Positions 16,703 to 25,196 of a stretch of 64,000 nucleotides of DNA are shown one piece after another. The stretch comes from Halorubrum halophilum (GTDB lineage: Archaea; Halobacteriota; Halobacteria; Halobacteriales; Haloferacaceae): assembly GCF_000739595.1 (NCBI RefSeq), contig NZ_BBJP01000081.1, positions 124,001-188,000 on the forward strand, given 5' to 3'. Made by a program: the position numbers and the translations under genes. How positions within the stretch are numbered: position 1 is the stretch's first letter; every line of letters starts with the position of its first letter. The notes below the pieces were generated by a model. The model made no database searches. It was not told the DNA's origin and saw nothing but the letters and a program-made list of their open reading frames with translations.

Positions 16703-18858
16703 TAGAAGCTACACCCGATATACGTCCCCTACTGGCGGTCCTCGTCTCGTTCGTCGCGGCGTTCTTCATCGTCGCGTCGCACCGTTCCCCGAACGTCCGC
16801 GAGGGGTGGACGATCGCGGCGGCGGTCGCGAAGTTCGCGATCGTCGCCTCGATGCTGCCGGCGGTCCTCGACGGCGCAGTGTTCGAGTGGTCGCTCGGCG
16901 CGTTCCTGCCCGGGATCGAGTTCGTGTTGCGCGCGGACGCGCTGGGAATGCTGTTCGCGTTCCTCGCGAGCGGGCTGTGGATCGTCACCTCCTTCTACAG
17001 CATCGGCTACATGCGCGGCAACGACGAGACCAACCAGACCCGGTACTTCGCCGCGTTCGCGGTGTCGCTGTCGGCGACGATGGGGATCGCGTTCGCGGGC
17101 AATCTCGTGACGATCTTCGTCTTCTACGAGATCCTCTCGATCGCGACGTACCCGCTCGTCGCCCACGACGAGACCGACGAGGCCCGCGCGGCGGGCCGGA
17201 AGTACCTCGCGTACACGATGTTCGGCGGCGGCGTGCTCGTCCTCGCGGGGACCGCCCTCGTCTACCTCATCGCCGGCAATGTGTCGTTCACGGCCGGCGG
17301 CATCGAGGAGCTGGCGAACGCCGACCCCGGCCTCGCGATGCTCGCCTTCTTCCTGCTGGCGATCGGATTCGGCGTGAAGGCCGGGATCATGCCGCTCCAC
17401 CAGTGGCTCCCCGAGGCGATGGTGGCGCCGACGCCCGTCTCTGGACTGTTACACGCGGTCGCGGTCGTCAAGTCCGGCGCGTTCGGCGTCTCGCGGGTCG
17501 TCCTAGACGTGTTCGGGCCGGAGCTCGTCTTCGACCTCTCGCTCCCGCTCGGCTTCTCGGCCGGACTGGTACTCTCGACTATCGGAGCGATCACGCTGAC
17601 GGCGGCCTCGATCATCGCCATGCGGAAGGACCACCTGAAACAGCGGCTCGCCTACTCGACGGTGAGCCAGCTGAGCTACATCATCCTCGGGCTCGGGCTG
17701 TTCGGCTGGTACGGGCTCGTCGGCGCGCTGCTCCACATCCCGGCGCACGCGTTCATGAAGCTCACCCTGTTCTTCTGTGCCGGAAACCTCCACGTCTCGA
17801 CGCACACCGACTACATCTCCGAGATGGCGGGGATCGGCAAGCGGATGCCCCTGACGATGGGGGCCTTTACCGTCGCCTCGCTCGGGATGGCCGGAATCCC
17901 GCTGTTGGCCGGGTTCGTCAGCAAGTACTACATGCTGATCGGCGGGATCCGGATGGGCGCCGAACTCACCCCGGTCGCCTACTACCTCGTCGGCGCGCTG
18001 CTGCTCTCGGGGGTCCTCAACATCGCGTACTTCTGGCCGGTGATCTACACCGCCTTCTTCGAGTCGGAGGACGCCCACGACGCGAAGCCGCTCGTCGACT
18101 TCCGGCTGGGCGGGGAGTCGCGGTCGACGCTGCCGGCGACCGATGGTGGCCGCGCAGCTGACGACGCGGCGACGGACGGGGGCCGCGCAGCGGACGACGC
18201 GGCCACAGACGGTGGCCGGCCGGAAGATGGTGGCAACGATGACGACGACGAAGGCGCCGACGACCCCGATATCGACGAGGTCGTCGAGAGCGCCGAGGGC
18301 GACTCGGCGGTCAACGCCGGGGACGCGGAGTCCGCCGGTGACGACGCCGAGGTCCCGGACGACTCCGACATCCCAGACGCGGAGATGGACGACCTCCCGA
18401 CCGACGAGGACGGGGTTGTCCGGCCGGACTTCGACACGAGCGACCGAGACTTCTCCGAGCCCGCGGAGCGCGTCGACACCGGCGACTACGCGGTCGACCA
18501 GCGACCCTCCGACGCCGACGTGCCGTTCGGCGTGGGGCGCGGCGACGACTCGGAAACGGACGACACCGATCCGGACGACGCCGGTGCTGACGACCACGAG
18601 GCCCATGACGACCACACAGACCTCGCAGATCACGACGACCACGGCTACGCCGGCGGACCGCCCGCGGGCGGCTGGGAGCACATTGCCGGGCTCGACGCCC
18701 TCCGCGGGCGCGAGTCGACGTGGTTCACGCTCGCGCCGATCCTCACCGCGATGAGCCTCGCGGTGCTGCTCGGCGTGATCCCCTACGAGATGGGCTTCCT
18801 GGAGCTGATCGAGCTCATCGTTGACACGCGGCTCCCCGAGGGGGTGATGCGGCCGTGA
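16699..18858 (+). CDS. Mrp-type antiporter proton-conducting subunit D paralogue with long acidic loop
   Basis: 719-residue paralogue of the preceding subunit with the same landmarks (TIFVFYEILSIATYPLVAHDE, GVKAGIMPLHQWLPEAMVAPTPVSGLLHAVAVVKSG, LKQRLAYSTVSQLSYI, LLHIPAHAFMKLTLFFCAGN). Between the penultimate and last helices lies a ~200-residue, extremely acidic loop rich in Asp/Glu/Ala, with ~2.5 tandem copies of an 11-residue unit like ATDGGRAADDA (DNA 18136-18225) and later a His-rich patch (DDHEAHDDHTDLADHDDH). The loop is presumably cytoplasmic and disordered. Overlaps both neighbours by 4 bp. Confidence 0.9.
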   Translation: MIEATPDIRPLLAVLVSFVAAFFIVASHRSPNVREGWTIAAAVAKFAIVASMLPAVLDGAVFEWSLGAFLPGIEFVLRADALGMLFAFLASGLWIVTSFYSIGYMRGNDETNQTRYFAAFAVSLSATMGIAFAGNLVTIFVFYEILSIATYPLVAHDETDEARAAGRKYLAYTMFGGGVLVLAGTALVYLIAGNVSFTAGGIEELANADPGLAMLAFFLLAIGFGVKAGIMPLHQWLPEAMVAPTPVSGLLHAVAVVKSGAFGVSRVVLDVFGPELVFDLSLPLGFSAGLVLSTIGAITLTAASIIAMRKDHLKQRLAYSTVSQLSYIILGLGLFGWYGLVGALLHIPAHAFMKLTLFFCAGNLHVSTHTDYISEMAGIGKRMPLTMGAFTVASLGMAGIPLLAGFVSKYYMLIGGIRMGAELTPVAYYLVGALLLSGVLNIAYFWPVIYTAFFESEDAHDAKPLVDFRLGGESRSTLPATDGGRAADDAATDGGRAADDAATDGGRPEDGGNDDDDEGADDPDIDEVVESAEGDSAVNAGDAESAGDDAEVPDDSDIPDAEMDDLPTDEDGVVRPDFDTSDRDFSEPAERVDTGDYAVDQRPSDADVPFGVGRGDDSETDDTDPDDAGADDHEAHDDHTDLADHDDHGYAGGPPAGGWEHIAGLDALRGRESTWFTLAPILTAMSLAVLLGVIPYEMGFLELIELIVDTRLPEGVMRP

Positions 18859-20642
18859 ACCCGATTCTTACCTCCGTTCCGCCGTACGTACTGCTCGCGT
18901 TCGCCGCGCTCGCCGTGCTCGCGCTCCCGCGCCGGTCCGGTCACGCAGTGGCCGCGCTGGCGACCGCGTTCACGTTCGCGCAGGCCGTTCTGCTCGGCGA
19001 CGGCGGGACGGGAGCGCACCTCGCGACGCAACTGTTCGGCTTCGACGTGGTCTTCCTCAACGTCGATCAGTTCTCGCTGTTGATGGGGGTCGTCGTCGGC
19101 TTCCTCGCGACGGCGGCGGTGCTGTACGCGTACGGCACCGAGGCCCCGACGTGGGTGACGGCGTTCGCGCTGATCTACGTCGCCACGACGGTCGGAACGA
19201 TCTACGCCGGCGACTGGCTCACCCTGATCTTCTTCTGGGAGCTGATGGCCGTCACCTCGACACTGCTGGTGTGGCAGTACGGCGGGGCGGCGGTCCGGGC
19301 GGGCTACCGCTACGCGCTGTTCCACGGGATCGGCGGGACGGTCTTCCTCGGCGCGGTCGTCGTCCACGGCGCGTCGATGCTCGGGAGCGTGCCGGCGGCC
19401 GAGATATTCCTGTTCTCGTCGACGACCGGGATCCACGCCTCCGCGACGGTGCTCGCGGCGATTGGAATCGGCGTCAACTGCGGGTTCATCTTCTTGCACA
19501 CGTGGCTGCCGGACACCTACCCGCGCCCGCACGTCGCGGCGTCGGTGTTCCTCTCGGTGTTCACGACGAAGACCGCAGTGTACGTGATGTACCGCGCGTT
19601 CCCCGAGGGCGGCATGTGGCTCGCGTACCTCGGCGGGTTCATGGCGGTGTACGGCGCCTTCTTCGCGCTGCTACAGTACGATCCGCGACGCCTGCTGTCG
19701 TACCATATCCAGGCGCAGGTCGGCTACATGCTGGCGGGGCTCGGGCTCGCGACCGCCGTCGGCGACTTCGCGGTCACCGGCGGGTTCGCGCACCTGTTCA
19801 ACAACGTCCTCTACAAGAGCCTGCTGTTCATGGCGGTCGGCGTCGTGATCTACCGGACCGGCGTGGAGGACATCAGGGACATGGGCGGGCTCTGGCGGGT
19901 GATGCCGGTCACCTTCCTCGTGTACCTCGTCGGCGCGGCGTCGATTACTGCCGTTCCGGGGTTCAACGGGTTCATCTCGAAGGGGATGGTGATCGACTCC
20001 GCGCACAAGATCCACAACTTCGAGCTACTCTTCGGCGAGGGGTTACTCTGGTGGCTGCTGATCCTCGGCGGCGTGGGGACGTTCATGTCGTTCATCAAGC
20101 TCGGCTACTACATGTTCTTCCACGGCTCGGCGACGCTGTCGCCCAAGGACGCCACCGCGTTCCAGACCGCCGGGATGGTGCTCGCGGGCGGCGCGTGCGT
20201 CTTCTTCGGCACGCCGCTCACCTACACCTACCTCGTCGATCTGATGCCGTTCACGGCCGAGGTTGCGCCGGAGCTGCACCCCTACAGCGCGAGCCACCTG
20301 ACCGAGTCGGCGTGGCTGCTGGGGGCCGGCTTCGTCGGCTTCTTCGCGCTGAAGCGCCCGCTTGGCTGGCTCGCCCACCACATGCGGGACATCGACGCCG
20401 TGACGTACCCCGCCGCGTTCTACCTCGCTCGCGGGTCGGTCTGGGGAGTCACCGAGCTGTGGGCCGCCGTCGACCGCTGGGTGATGCACGCGATCGCGAC
20501 CGTCGAGTGGATCGGGATGCATCCGCGCGAGACGCTCGGCCGCGCCGGCGCCGACGTCGAGATCCGGACCGGCATCGGTCGGAGCGTGCTCTTCTTAACG
20601 CTCGCCGCCGGCGTCGCGCTGTTCGTGTTCGTGCTCGGCTAG
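18855..20642 (+). CDS. Mrp-type antiporter, third proton-conducting (NuoL/MrpA-D-like) subunit
   Basis: 595 residues, GTG start overlapping the previous stop. A divergent member of the family: LTLIFFWELMAVTSTLLVWQY (helix-5 Glu), IGVNCGFIFLHTWLPDTYPRPHVAASVFLSVFTTKTAVYVMYR, LLSYHIQAQVGYMLAGLGL and HLFNNVLYKSLLFMAVGVVIYRTG. Note the missing Lys in the segment where the others have GxKxxxxPxHxW (here NCGFIFLHTW). The C-terminus has two extra helices around TYPAAFYLARGSVWGVTELWAAVDRW. Last gene of the cluster; the 140 bp that follow hold no gene. Confidence 0.88.
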   Translation: MNPILTSVPPYVLLAFAALAVLALPRRSGHAVAALATAFTFAQAVLLGDGGTGAHLATQLFGFDVVFLNVDQFSLLMGVVVGFLATAAVLYAYGTEAPTWVTAFALIYVATTVGTIYAGDWLTLIFFWELMAVTSTLLVWQYGGAAVRAGYRYALFHGIGGTVFLGAVVVHGASMLGSVPAAEIFLFSSTTGIHASATVLAAIGIGVNCGFIFLHTWLPDTYPRPHVAASVFLSVFTTKTAVYVMYRAFPEGGMWLAYLGGFMAVYGAFFALLQYDPRRLLSYHIQAQVGYMLAGLGLATAVGDFAVTGGFAHLFNNVLYKSLLFMAVGVVIYRTGVEDIRDMGGLWRVMPVTFLVYLVGAASITAVPGFNGFISKGMVIDSAHKIHNFELLFGEGLLWWLLILGGVGTFMSFIKLGYYMFFHGSATLSPKDATAFQTAGMVLAGGACVFFGTPLTYTYLVDLMPFTAEVAPELHPYSASHLTESAWLLGAGFVGFFALKRPLGWLAHHMRDIDAVTYPAAFYLARGSVWGVTELWAAVDRWVMHAIATVEWIGMHPRETLGRAGADVEIRTGIGRSVLFLTLAAGVALFVFVLG

Positions 20643-20782
20643 CACGACGCGCGCCAGTTTATAAGTGACCGATGGTCCTTCGCCCTCGCTCGTCGCCGGC
20701 CGGGCTCCATCGAAAGCGCATTTATAAAGTCTCCTCCGAGCGGACCCGTGAGTTCTTATTCCCCGAGCGGTGACGGACGGCC
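20643..20782. other. Intergenic spacer with two TTTATAA boxes 63 bp apart
   Basis: Boxes at 20658-20664 and 20721-20727 match the borders of the dispersed repeat, and their spacing is close to a solo tail unit (54-57 bp in copy C), but the conserved CTTTGGAGGTGTTC box is absent. A second AT-rich block (GTTCTTATTCC, 20754-20764) lies ~25 nt before the next gene and is its likely TATA box. Confidence 0.4.
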
Positions 20783-22228
20783 ATGTTCACGGAGCGGTCC
20801 GACCTCGTCGCGGACGACGACCCGGTTCGAGGGTACGGCGTCGCGGTGACGCCCGGCCGGGAGGGACCGCTCGTCTTCGTCGCGGGCTACGGAGAGCCCA
20901 ACCGGCTGTACGCCCGCGACGGCGACCGCTTCGTCGACACGGCCTGCGGCATCGTCGCCGACGGGACCAGACACGGAATGGGCGTGTGCGCGGCCGACCT
21001 CGACGCCGACGGCTGCGAGGAGGTGTACGTCCACAACTGCACCAAGGGCGCCGACGGCGGCGGCGACCCGGACCTCCTTTTAAACCGGCTCGAATCGGAG
21101 CGCTACCGCTGGACCGACCTGTTCGCGCTCGACGTGAACGCCGACCGGCTCGCCGTGCGCGCCGGGCGGTCGGTCGCCGCGCTCGACCGCCTCGGGACCG
21201 GTCGCTACGGCGTCGCCGTCTCCGGGTACGCCGGCCCGCTCTCCTTCTACGAGATCGGCGACGACGGCGAGATCACGGACATGGCCGACGCGGTCGGCCT
21301 GGAGGTCGACGGCGGCTGTCGGTCGCTGCTCGCGGTCCCGCACTGCTCGGGCGAGGGCGACCTGTTCGCGGGTGTCGAACGTGGACCGAACCGGCTGTTC
21401 CGGAACGACGGCGGCCACTACGACGCCGCCGACGGCGGCGCAGAACTCTCGGACCCGGCGGGCGACACGCGCGGGGCCGCCCTCGTCGACGAGGGGGGCC
21501 AGTTCGCCTTCGCGGTCGGAAACGAGAGCGGGCCGAACCGCCTCCTCCGGCGAGCGCCCGACGGCGGGTTCGTCGACGCCGCGCCGCCCGCGCTCCGCGA
21601 CACCGGCCGCGTCCGGACCGTCGTCGCCGCCGACTTCGACAACGACGGGCGCGAGGAGCTGTTCTTCAACGCCTCGGGAGAGCCCAACCGACTCTTTGCT
21701 CGCGAGAACGATACCGACAGCGGACGGTGGCACCGGGTCGATCCGGGCCCGGCGGCCGAGCCGGACGGGTTCGGGACCGGCGCGGTCGCGGCAGACGTCG
21801 ACGGCGACGGCGTCCTCGAACTGGTTGTCGTCCACGGCGAGGTCGCGGCCCAACCGATTTCGGTGTATAAGGACCCGAGCGCGGCGACCGCCGGATGGAT
21901 CCGAATCCGCCCGACCACGCGCCACGGGGCGCCCGCTCGGGGGGCCGTAGTCCGGCTCGAAACGGCCGACGGCGTCCAGCGGCACACGATCGACGCCGGG
22001 GGCGGCTGCCTCTGTCAGACGGAGCCGGTGGCGCATTTCGGGCTCGGCGGGTCGACCCCGATTCGGGCCGACGTTCGGTGGCCGGACGGCCGCGAGCGAA
22101 CGCTGGCCGACCCGACGGCGAACGCGGAGCTTACGGTCGAACATCCCTCGCGGACCGCGGGGTCGACCGGACGGCGACGGGGGCGCCGACACGTCGAGGA
22201 GGGCGGTAGTCGCCCCGCCAGTCAGTGA
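20783..22228 (+). CDS. FG-GAP/VCBS repeat protein with C-terminal ASPIC/UnbV domain (CRTAC1-like)
   Basis: 481 residues; no obvious signal peptide, so possibly cytoplasmic. The body is a beta-propeller of repeated GEPNRLYARDGDRFVDTA-type blades, with Ca-binding-like DLDADGCEEVYV, DFDNDGREELFFNASG and DVDGDGVLELVVVHG motifs. The last ~100 residues (IRIRPTTRHGAPARGAVVRLETADGVQRH...FGLGGSTPIRADVRWPDG) form the ASPIC/UnbV domain. The molecular role of such proteins is poorly known; ligand binding or a structural role is likely. Monocistronic. Confidence 0.85.
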   Translation: MFTERSDLVADDDPVRGYGVAVTPGREGPLVFVAGYGEPNRLYARDGDRFVDTACGIVADGTRHGMGVCAADLDADGCEEVYVHNCTKGADGGGDPDLLLNRLESERYRWTDLFALDVNADRLAVRAGRSVAALDRLGTGRYGVAVSGYAGPLSFYEIGDDGEITDMADAVGLEVDGGCRSLLAVPHCSGEGDLFAGVERGPNRLFRNDGGHYDAADGGAELSDPAGDTRGAALVDEGGQFAFAVGNESGPNRLLRRAPDGGFVDAAPPALRDTGRVRTVVAADFDNDGREELFFNASGEPNRLFARENDTDSGRWHRVDPGPAAEPDGFGTGAVAADVDGDGVLELVVVHGEVAAQPISVYKDPSAATAGWIRIRPTTRHGAPARGAVVRLETADGVQRHTIDAGGGCLCQTEPVAHFGLGGSTPIRADVRWPDGRERTLADPTANAELTVEHPSRTAGSTGRRRGRRHVEEGGSRPASQ

Positions 22229-22295
22229 AGTCGGATCGCACGGCCAGAACTGCCGCCCTTCGCGGGTTCAAGTGTCCGGAGGCGTACGGACGGGT

Positions 22296-22496
22296 ATGGT
22301 AGATCCGACTTCCGACCTCGAGGAGGACGTCGACGAGGAGTCCGCGCCGCGCTGTGCGACCTGTGGGGAGCCGGCGCTGGGCACCGGCCGCCGGACGGTG
22401 ACGTGGGTCGACGGCGACGACGCCGTGTACCGACAGTTCTGTTCGCAGGCCTGTCGAGACGAGTGGACGGACGAGCGCCCCTCGACGGGGGGCTGA
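22296..22496 (+). CDS. Small zinc-ribbon protein
   Basis: 66 residues. CATCGEP (two Cys) and FCSQACRDEW (two Cys) form a C-x2-C ... C-x3-C treble-clef-like zinc site similar to other haloarchaeal small zinc-finger proteins; the N-terminus is acidic. I use ATG 22296; a GTG at 22272 would add eight residues. Function unknown; zinc binding is inferred from cysteine spacing alone. Confidence 0.75.
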   Translation: MVDPTSDLEEDVDEESAPRCATCGEPALGTGRRTVTWVDGDDAVYRQFCSQACRDEWTDERPSTGG

Positions 22497-22591
22497 TAAG
22501 GGGTCGGAGCGAGTGAGGGACCGCGACGGGGCGGTCGGACTCGCGACGCGTCGCGGGAGGCTTTTTCACCATAGGGGTGGTAGCGGGAGGT

Positions 22592-23317
22592 ATGATATCG
22601 CTCGACGAGGCCGTGACGGCCCGACTGGAGTCGCACGGCGAACGGTTCGAGGTGCTGATCGACCCCGACGCCGCGCTCGCGATGAAGCGGGGCGAGTTCG
22701 AGGGCGACCTGGAAGACGTGATCGCCGCCGAAGACGTGTTCGAGAACGCGTCGCGGGGCGATCGCCCGGCCGAGGAGGACTTAGAGACCGTGTTCGACAC
22801 GACCGACGCGCTGGAGATCATCCCCCAAGTCGTCGAGCGCGGGGAGATCCAGATCACCGCCGAGCAGCGCGAGGAGATGATGGAACGCAAGCACAACCAG
22901 CTCGTCACCACCATCACGCGCAACGCGGTGAACCCGCAGATGGACGACTCGCCGCATCCGCCCGAGCGCATCGAGCGCGCGCTCGAAGAGGCGGGCTTTC
23001 AGGTCGACCCGATGGAGCCGGTCGAGAACCAGGTCGACGACGCGCTGGAGGCGCTCCGGCCCGTCATCCCGATCCGGTTCGAGGAGGTGACGATGGCGGT
23101 CCAGCTCCCGGCCGACTACGCAGGCTCCGGACAGGCCCAGATCCGCGAATTCGGCGATCTGGAGCGCGAGGAGTGGCAGAACGACGGATCGTGGGTCGGC
23201 GTACTCACCTTCCCCGCCGGGCTCCAGAACGACCTGTACGACCTTGTCAACGAGGTCACGTCGGGCGAGGGCGACGCCCGCGTGATCAAAGACAAAGACG
23301 AGCTTCGAACGCGGTAA
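22592..23317 (+). CDS. Ribosome maturation protein SBDS (Sdo1)
   Basis: 241 residues. Homologue of Shwachman-Bodian-Diamond protein, which with an EF-2-like GTPase evicts eIF6 from pre-60S in eukaryotes; the archaeal role is inferred to be similar. N-terminal FYSH domain (MISLDEAVTARLESHGERFEVLIDPDAALAMKRGE), DVIAAEDVFENASRGDRPAEEDL, then the helical domain with TITRNAVNPQMDDSPHPPERIERALEEAGF, and a C-terminal ferredoxin-like domain. Start ATG 22592, preceded by GGGAGG. Functional partner aIF6 is encoded at 1904. Confidence 0.95.
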   Translation: MISLDEAVTARLESHGERFEVLIDPDAALAMKRGEFEGDLEDVIAAEDVFENASRGDRPAEEDLETVFDTTDALEIIPQVVERGEIQITAEQREEMMERKHNQLVTTITRNAVNPQMDDSPHPPERIERALEEAGFQVDPMEPVENQVDDALEALRPVIPIRFEEVTMAVQLPADYAGSGQAQIREFGDLEREEWQNDGSWVGVLTFPAGLQNDLYDLVNEVTSGEGDARVIKDKDELRTR

Positions 23318-23421
23318 GTCGGCGCGCGGCGAGGGCCCACCCGCGTCCCCGCCCTCCCCCCCGACCGCCATACGTGCCGCGGCCGAGAGCTTCATACGCG
23401 GTCGCGGGCCTCTGTCTCGTC

Positions 23422-23934
23422 ATGCACGAACGCGCGGCGGAGTTCGCGGAACGGGCGCAAGACCGACACGGTATCGACCTCGATGTGCTGGAGTTCGACG
23501 CGGGGACGGAGACCGCGGCCGCGGCCGCCGACGCCGTCGGCTGCGACACCGCAGCGATCGCCTCCACCATCGTGGTGTCGGTCTCGGGCTGGGAGGCCGG
23601 AGTCGACGAAGCGGCCGACGCCGACGAGGACCGACTCGTCGCGGCGATCACGAGCGGCGCGAACCGGCTCGACCTCGACGCGGTCGCGGAGCGGTTCGGC
23701 GCGACCTCGGCCTCGATGGCGGACCCCGAGCGGATCCGCGAGGTCGTCGGCTGGAGCATCGGCGGCGTCCCGCCGATCTGTCACGACGCCGCGCTCCCGA
23801 CCGTTCTCGACCCGACGCTCACCGAGTACGACACGGTTCACGGCGCGGCGGGGACGCCGAGCGCGCTGTTCCAGATCGACCCGGAGACGCTCGCGGACCT
23901 CGCGGACGCGACAGTCGTCGACCTCACCGAGTGA
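23422..23934 (+). CDS. YbaK/EbsC-type aminoacyl-tRNA deacylase
   Basis: 170 residues, a free-standing editing domain likely to hydrolyse mischarged aminoacyl-tRNA (Cys- or Ala-tRNA(Pro)-type; exact substrate unknown). Characteristic segments: TAAAAADAVGCDTAAIASTIVV, AAITSGANRLDLDAVAERFG, and the loop VGWSIGGVPPICHDAALPTVLDPTL, followed by VHGAAGTPSALFQIDPETL. The catalytic Lys common in bacterial YbaK (xxKT) is not evident (STIVV instead), as in several archaeal members. Monocistronic. Confidence 0.85.
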   Translation: MHERAAEFAERAQDRHGIDLDVLEFDAGTETAAAAADAVGCDTAAIASTIVVSVSGWEAGVDEAADADEDRLVAAITSGANRLDLDAVAERFGATSASMADPERIREVVGWSIGGVPPICHDAALPTVLDPTLTEYDTVHGAAGTPSALFQIDPETLADLADATVVDLTE

Positions 23935-23997
23935 GCGGAGCCGTCCGCGTCCGAACACCGGCGTCGAGTTGTTAAGTGAGGGTGCTCTCCCCGGCAC

Positions 23998-24060
23998 GAA
24001 TTATTAATATGAAGTTGTGAAATAACAATCTTTTTCTGTTAATCAGCGGTATCGATCGGT
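23998..24060 (+). promoter_or_regulatory. AT-rich promoter/operator region of the metal ABC transporter
   Basis: About 50 bp of strikingly AT-rich sequence (from GAATTATTAATATGAAG, including GTGAAATAACAATCTTTTTC) precedes the substrate-binding protein gene. It contains a TTATTA / AATAAC imperfect inverted pair about 14 bp apart that could be a metalloregulator site. The ATG is ~50 nt further on, so this mRNA may have a real 5' leader, unlike most genes here. Confidence 0.4.
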
Positions 24061-25089
24061 ATGACTCACTCACGGCGGTCGGTGTTGCGGCGCGGCGCGG
24101 GGCTCGCAGCTGCGGGAACGGCGACATCGCTGGCCGGCTGTTCAGACGCCGCGACCGGTGACTCCGGAGACTCCGGGGAGTTCGACGCGGGTTACGCGGC
24201 CTTCTTCACCCTCAGCGACTGGGCGAATCGGGTCGCCGGCGACCACGCGAGCTTCGAGGACCCGGTCGACGTGGGACAGCTCGGCCACGGGTGGACGCCC
24301 GACGGGAACCTCGCCGCGGACGTGGCTTCGACGGACGCGTTCGTCTACCTCGACAACCCGGAGTTCTCGTGGGCGCAGGACCTGGCCGAGACGCTGGAGA
24401 GCGACTACGACACGGTCGCGGTGATCGACGGGCTCGCCGGGCTCGAAGAGGATCTGCTCGACTGGAACCACTCGCACGAGAGTGACGGCGGAGAAACCGG
24501 TCACGACGACGGGGAGAACCAGAGCCACGAGGACGAGGAACACGACGGCGGGCGGCACGACCCGCACGTCTGGGTCGATCCGGTGTTCGCCGCGGACATC
24601 GTCGACACCATCGCGTCGGGGCTCGGCGAGGCGGACCCGGACAACGCCGACGCCTACGCCGACAACGCGGCCGCGTACGCCGAGGAACTCGAGGCGGTCG
24701 ACGCCGCCTTCGAGTCGATCGCCGACGAGGCCGCGCGTGACGTGGCGGTCATGGCTGGCCACAACTCCTTCCAGTACCTGGAGGCGCGCTACGGCTTCCG
24801 GCTCCACTCCCCGGTCGGCGTCTCGCCGCAGAACGAGCCGACGCAGAGCGAGATCGCCGACACGATCGAGCTCGTGAACGCGGAGGGGATCGACGCGGTG
24901 CTGTACGACCGCTTCGAGTCACCCACCCTCGCCGAGTCGATCGTCGAGAACAGCGACGCCACCGAGGCGCTTCCCGTCACGCCCGCCGGCGGGACGACCC
25001 GCGAGTGGAACGACGACGGGTACGGTTACCTCGAACAGATGACCGAGGTCAACGTCCCCGCCTTCGAGCGGGCGTTCGGGGCGCAGTGA
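24061..25089 (+). CDS. Metal (Zn/Mn) ABC transporter substrate-binding lipoprotein
   Basis: 342 residues, cluster A-I (ZnuA/TroA-type) binding protein. Twin-arginine-like start THSRRSVLRRGAGLAAAG and lipobox SLAGC at 23-27 predict Tat export and lipid anchoring outside the membrane. A His/Asp/Glu-rich loop (about 139-170, containing HSHESDGGETGHDDGE and SHEDEEHDGGRHDPHVWVDP) is typical of zinc binders. Further ligands: His in MAGHNSFQYLEARYGF and Asp in DAVLYDRFESPT. Zn is the best guess; Mn is possible. Operon with the ATPase and permease below. Confidence 0.92.
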   Translation: MTHSRRSVLRRGAGLAAAGTATSLAGCSDAATGDSGDSGEFDAGYAAFFTLSDWANRVAGDHASFEDPVDVGQLGHGWTPDGNLAADVASTDAFVYLDNPEFSWAQDLAETLESDYDTVAVIDGLAGLEEDLLDWNHSHESDGGETGHDDGENQSHEDEEHDGGRHDPHVWVDPVFAADIVDTIASGLGEADPDNADAYADNAAAYAEELEAVDAAFESIADEAARDVAVMAGHNSFQYLEARYGFRLHSPVGVSPQNEPTQSEIADTIELVNAEGIDAVLYDRFESPTLAESIVENSDATEALPVTPAGGTTREWNDDGYGYLEQMTEVNVPAFERAFGAQ

Positions 25090-25196
25090 GCGGTGCGGAC
25101 GCCGGCTCGATCGACCGCTCGGTCAGCGAGCCGGCGACGGCGCGGCGACGGACTAAAAGAGCTAAACGTCCGGACGACCCAGATCGAACACACGCA

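Noticed and set aside
20658-20728. Possible excised copy of the repeat between TTTATAA boxes
   Set aside because: Only the border boxes match; no internal conserved sequence, and TTTATAA is also an ordinary archaeal TATA box.
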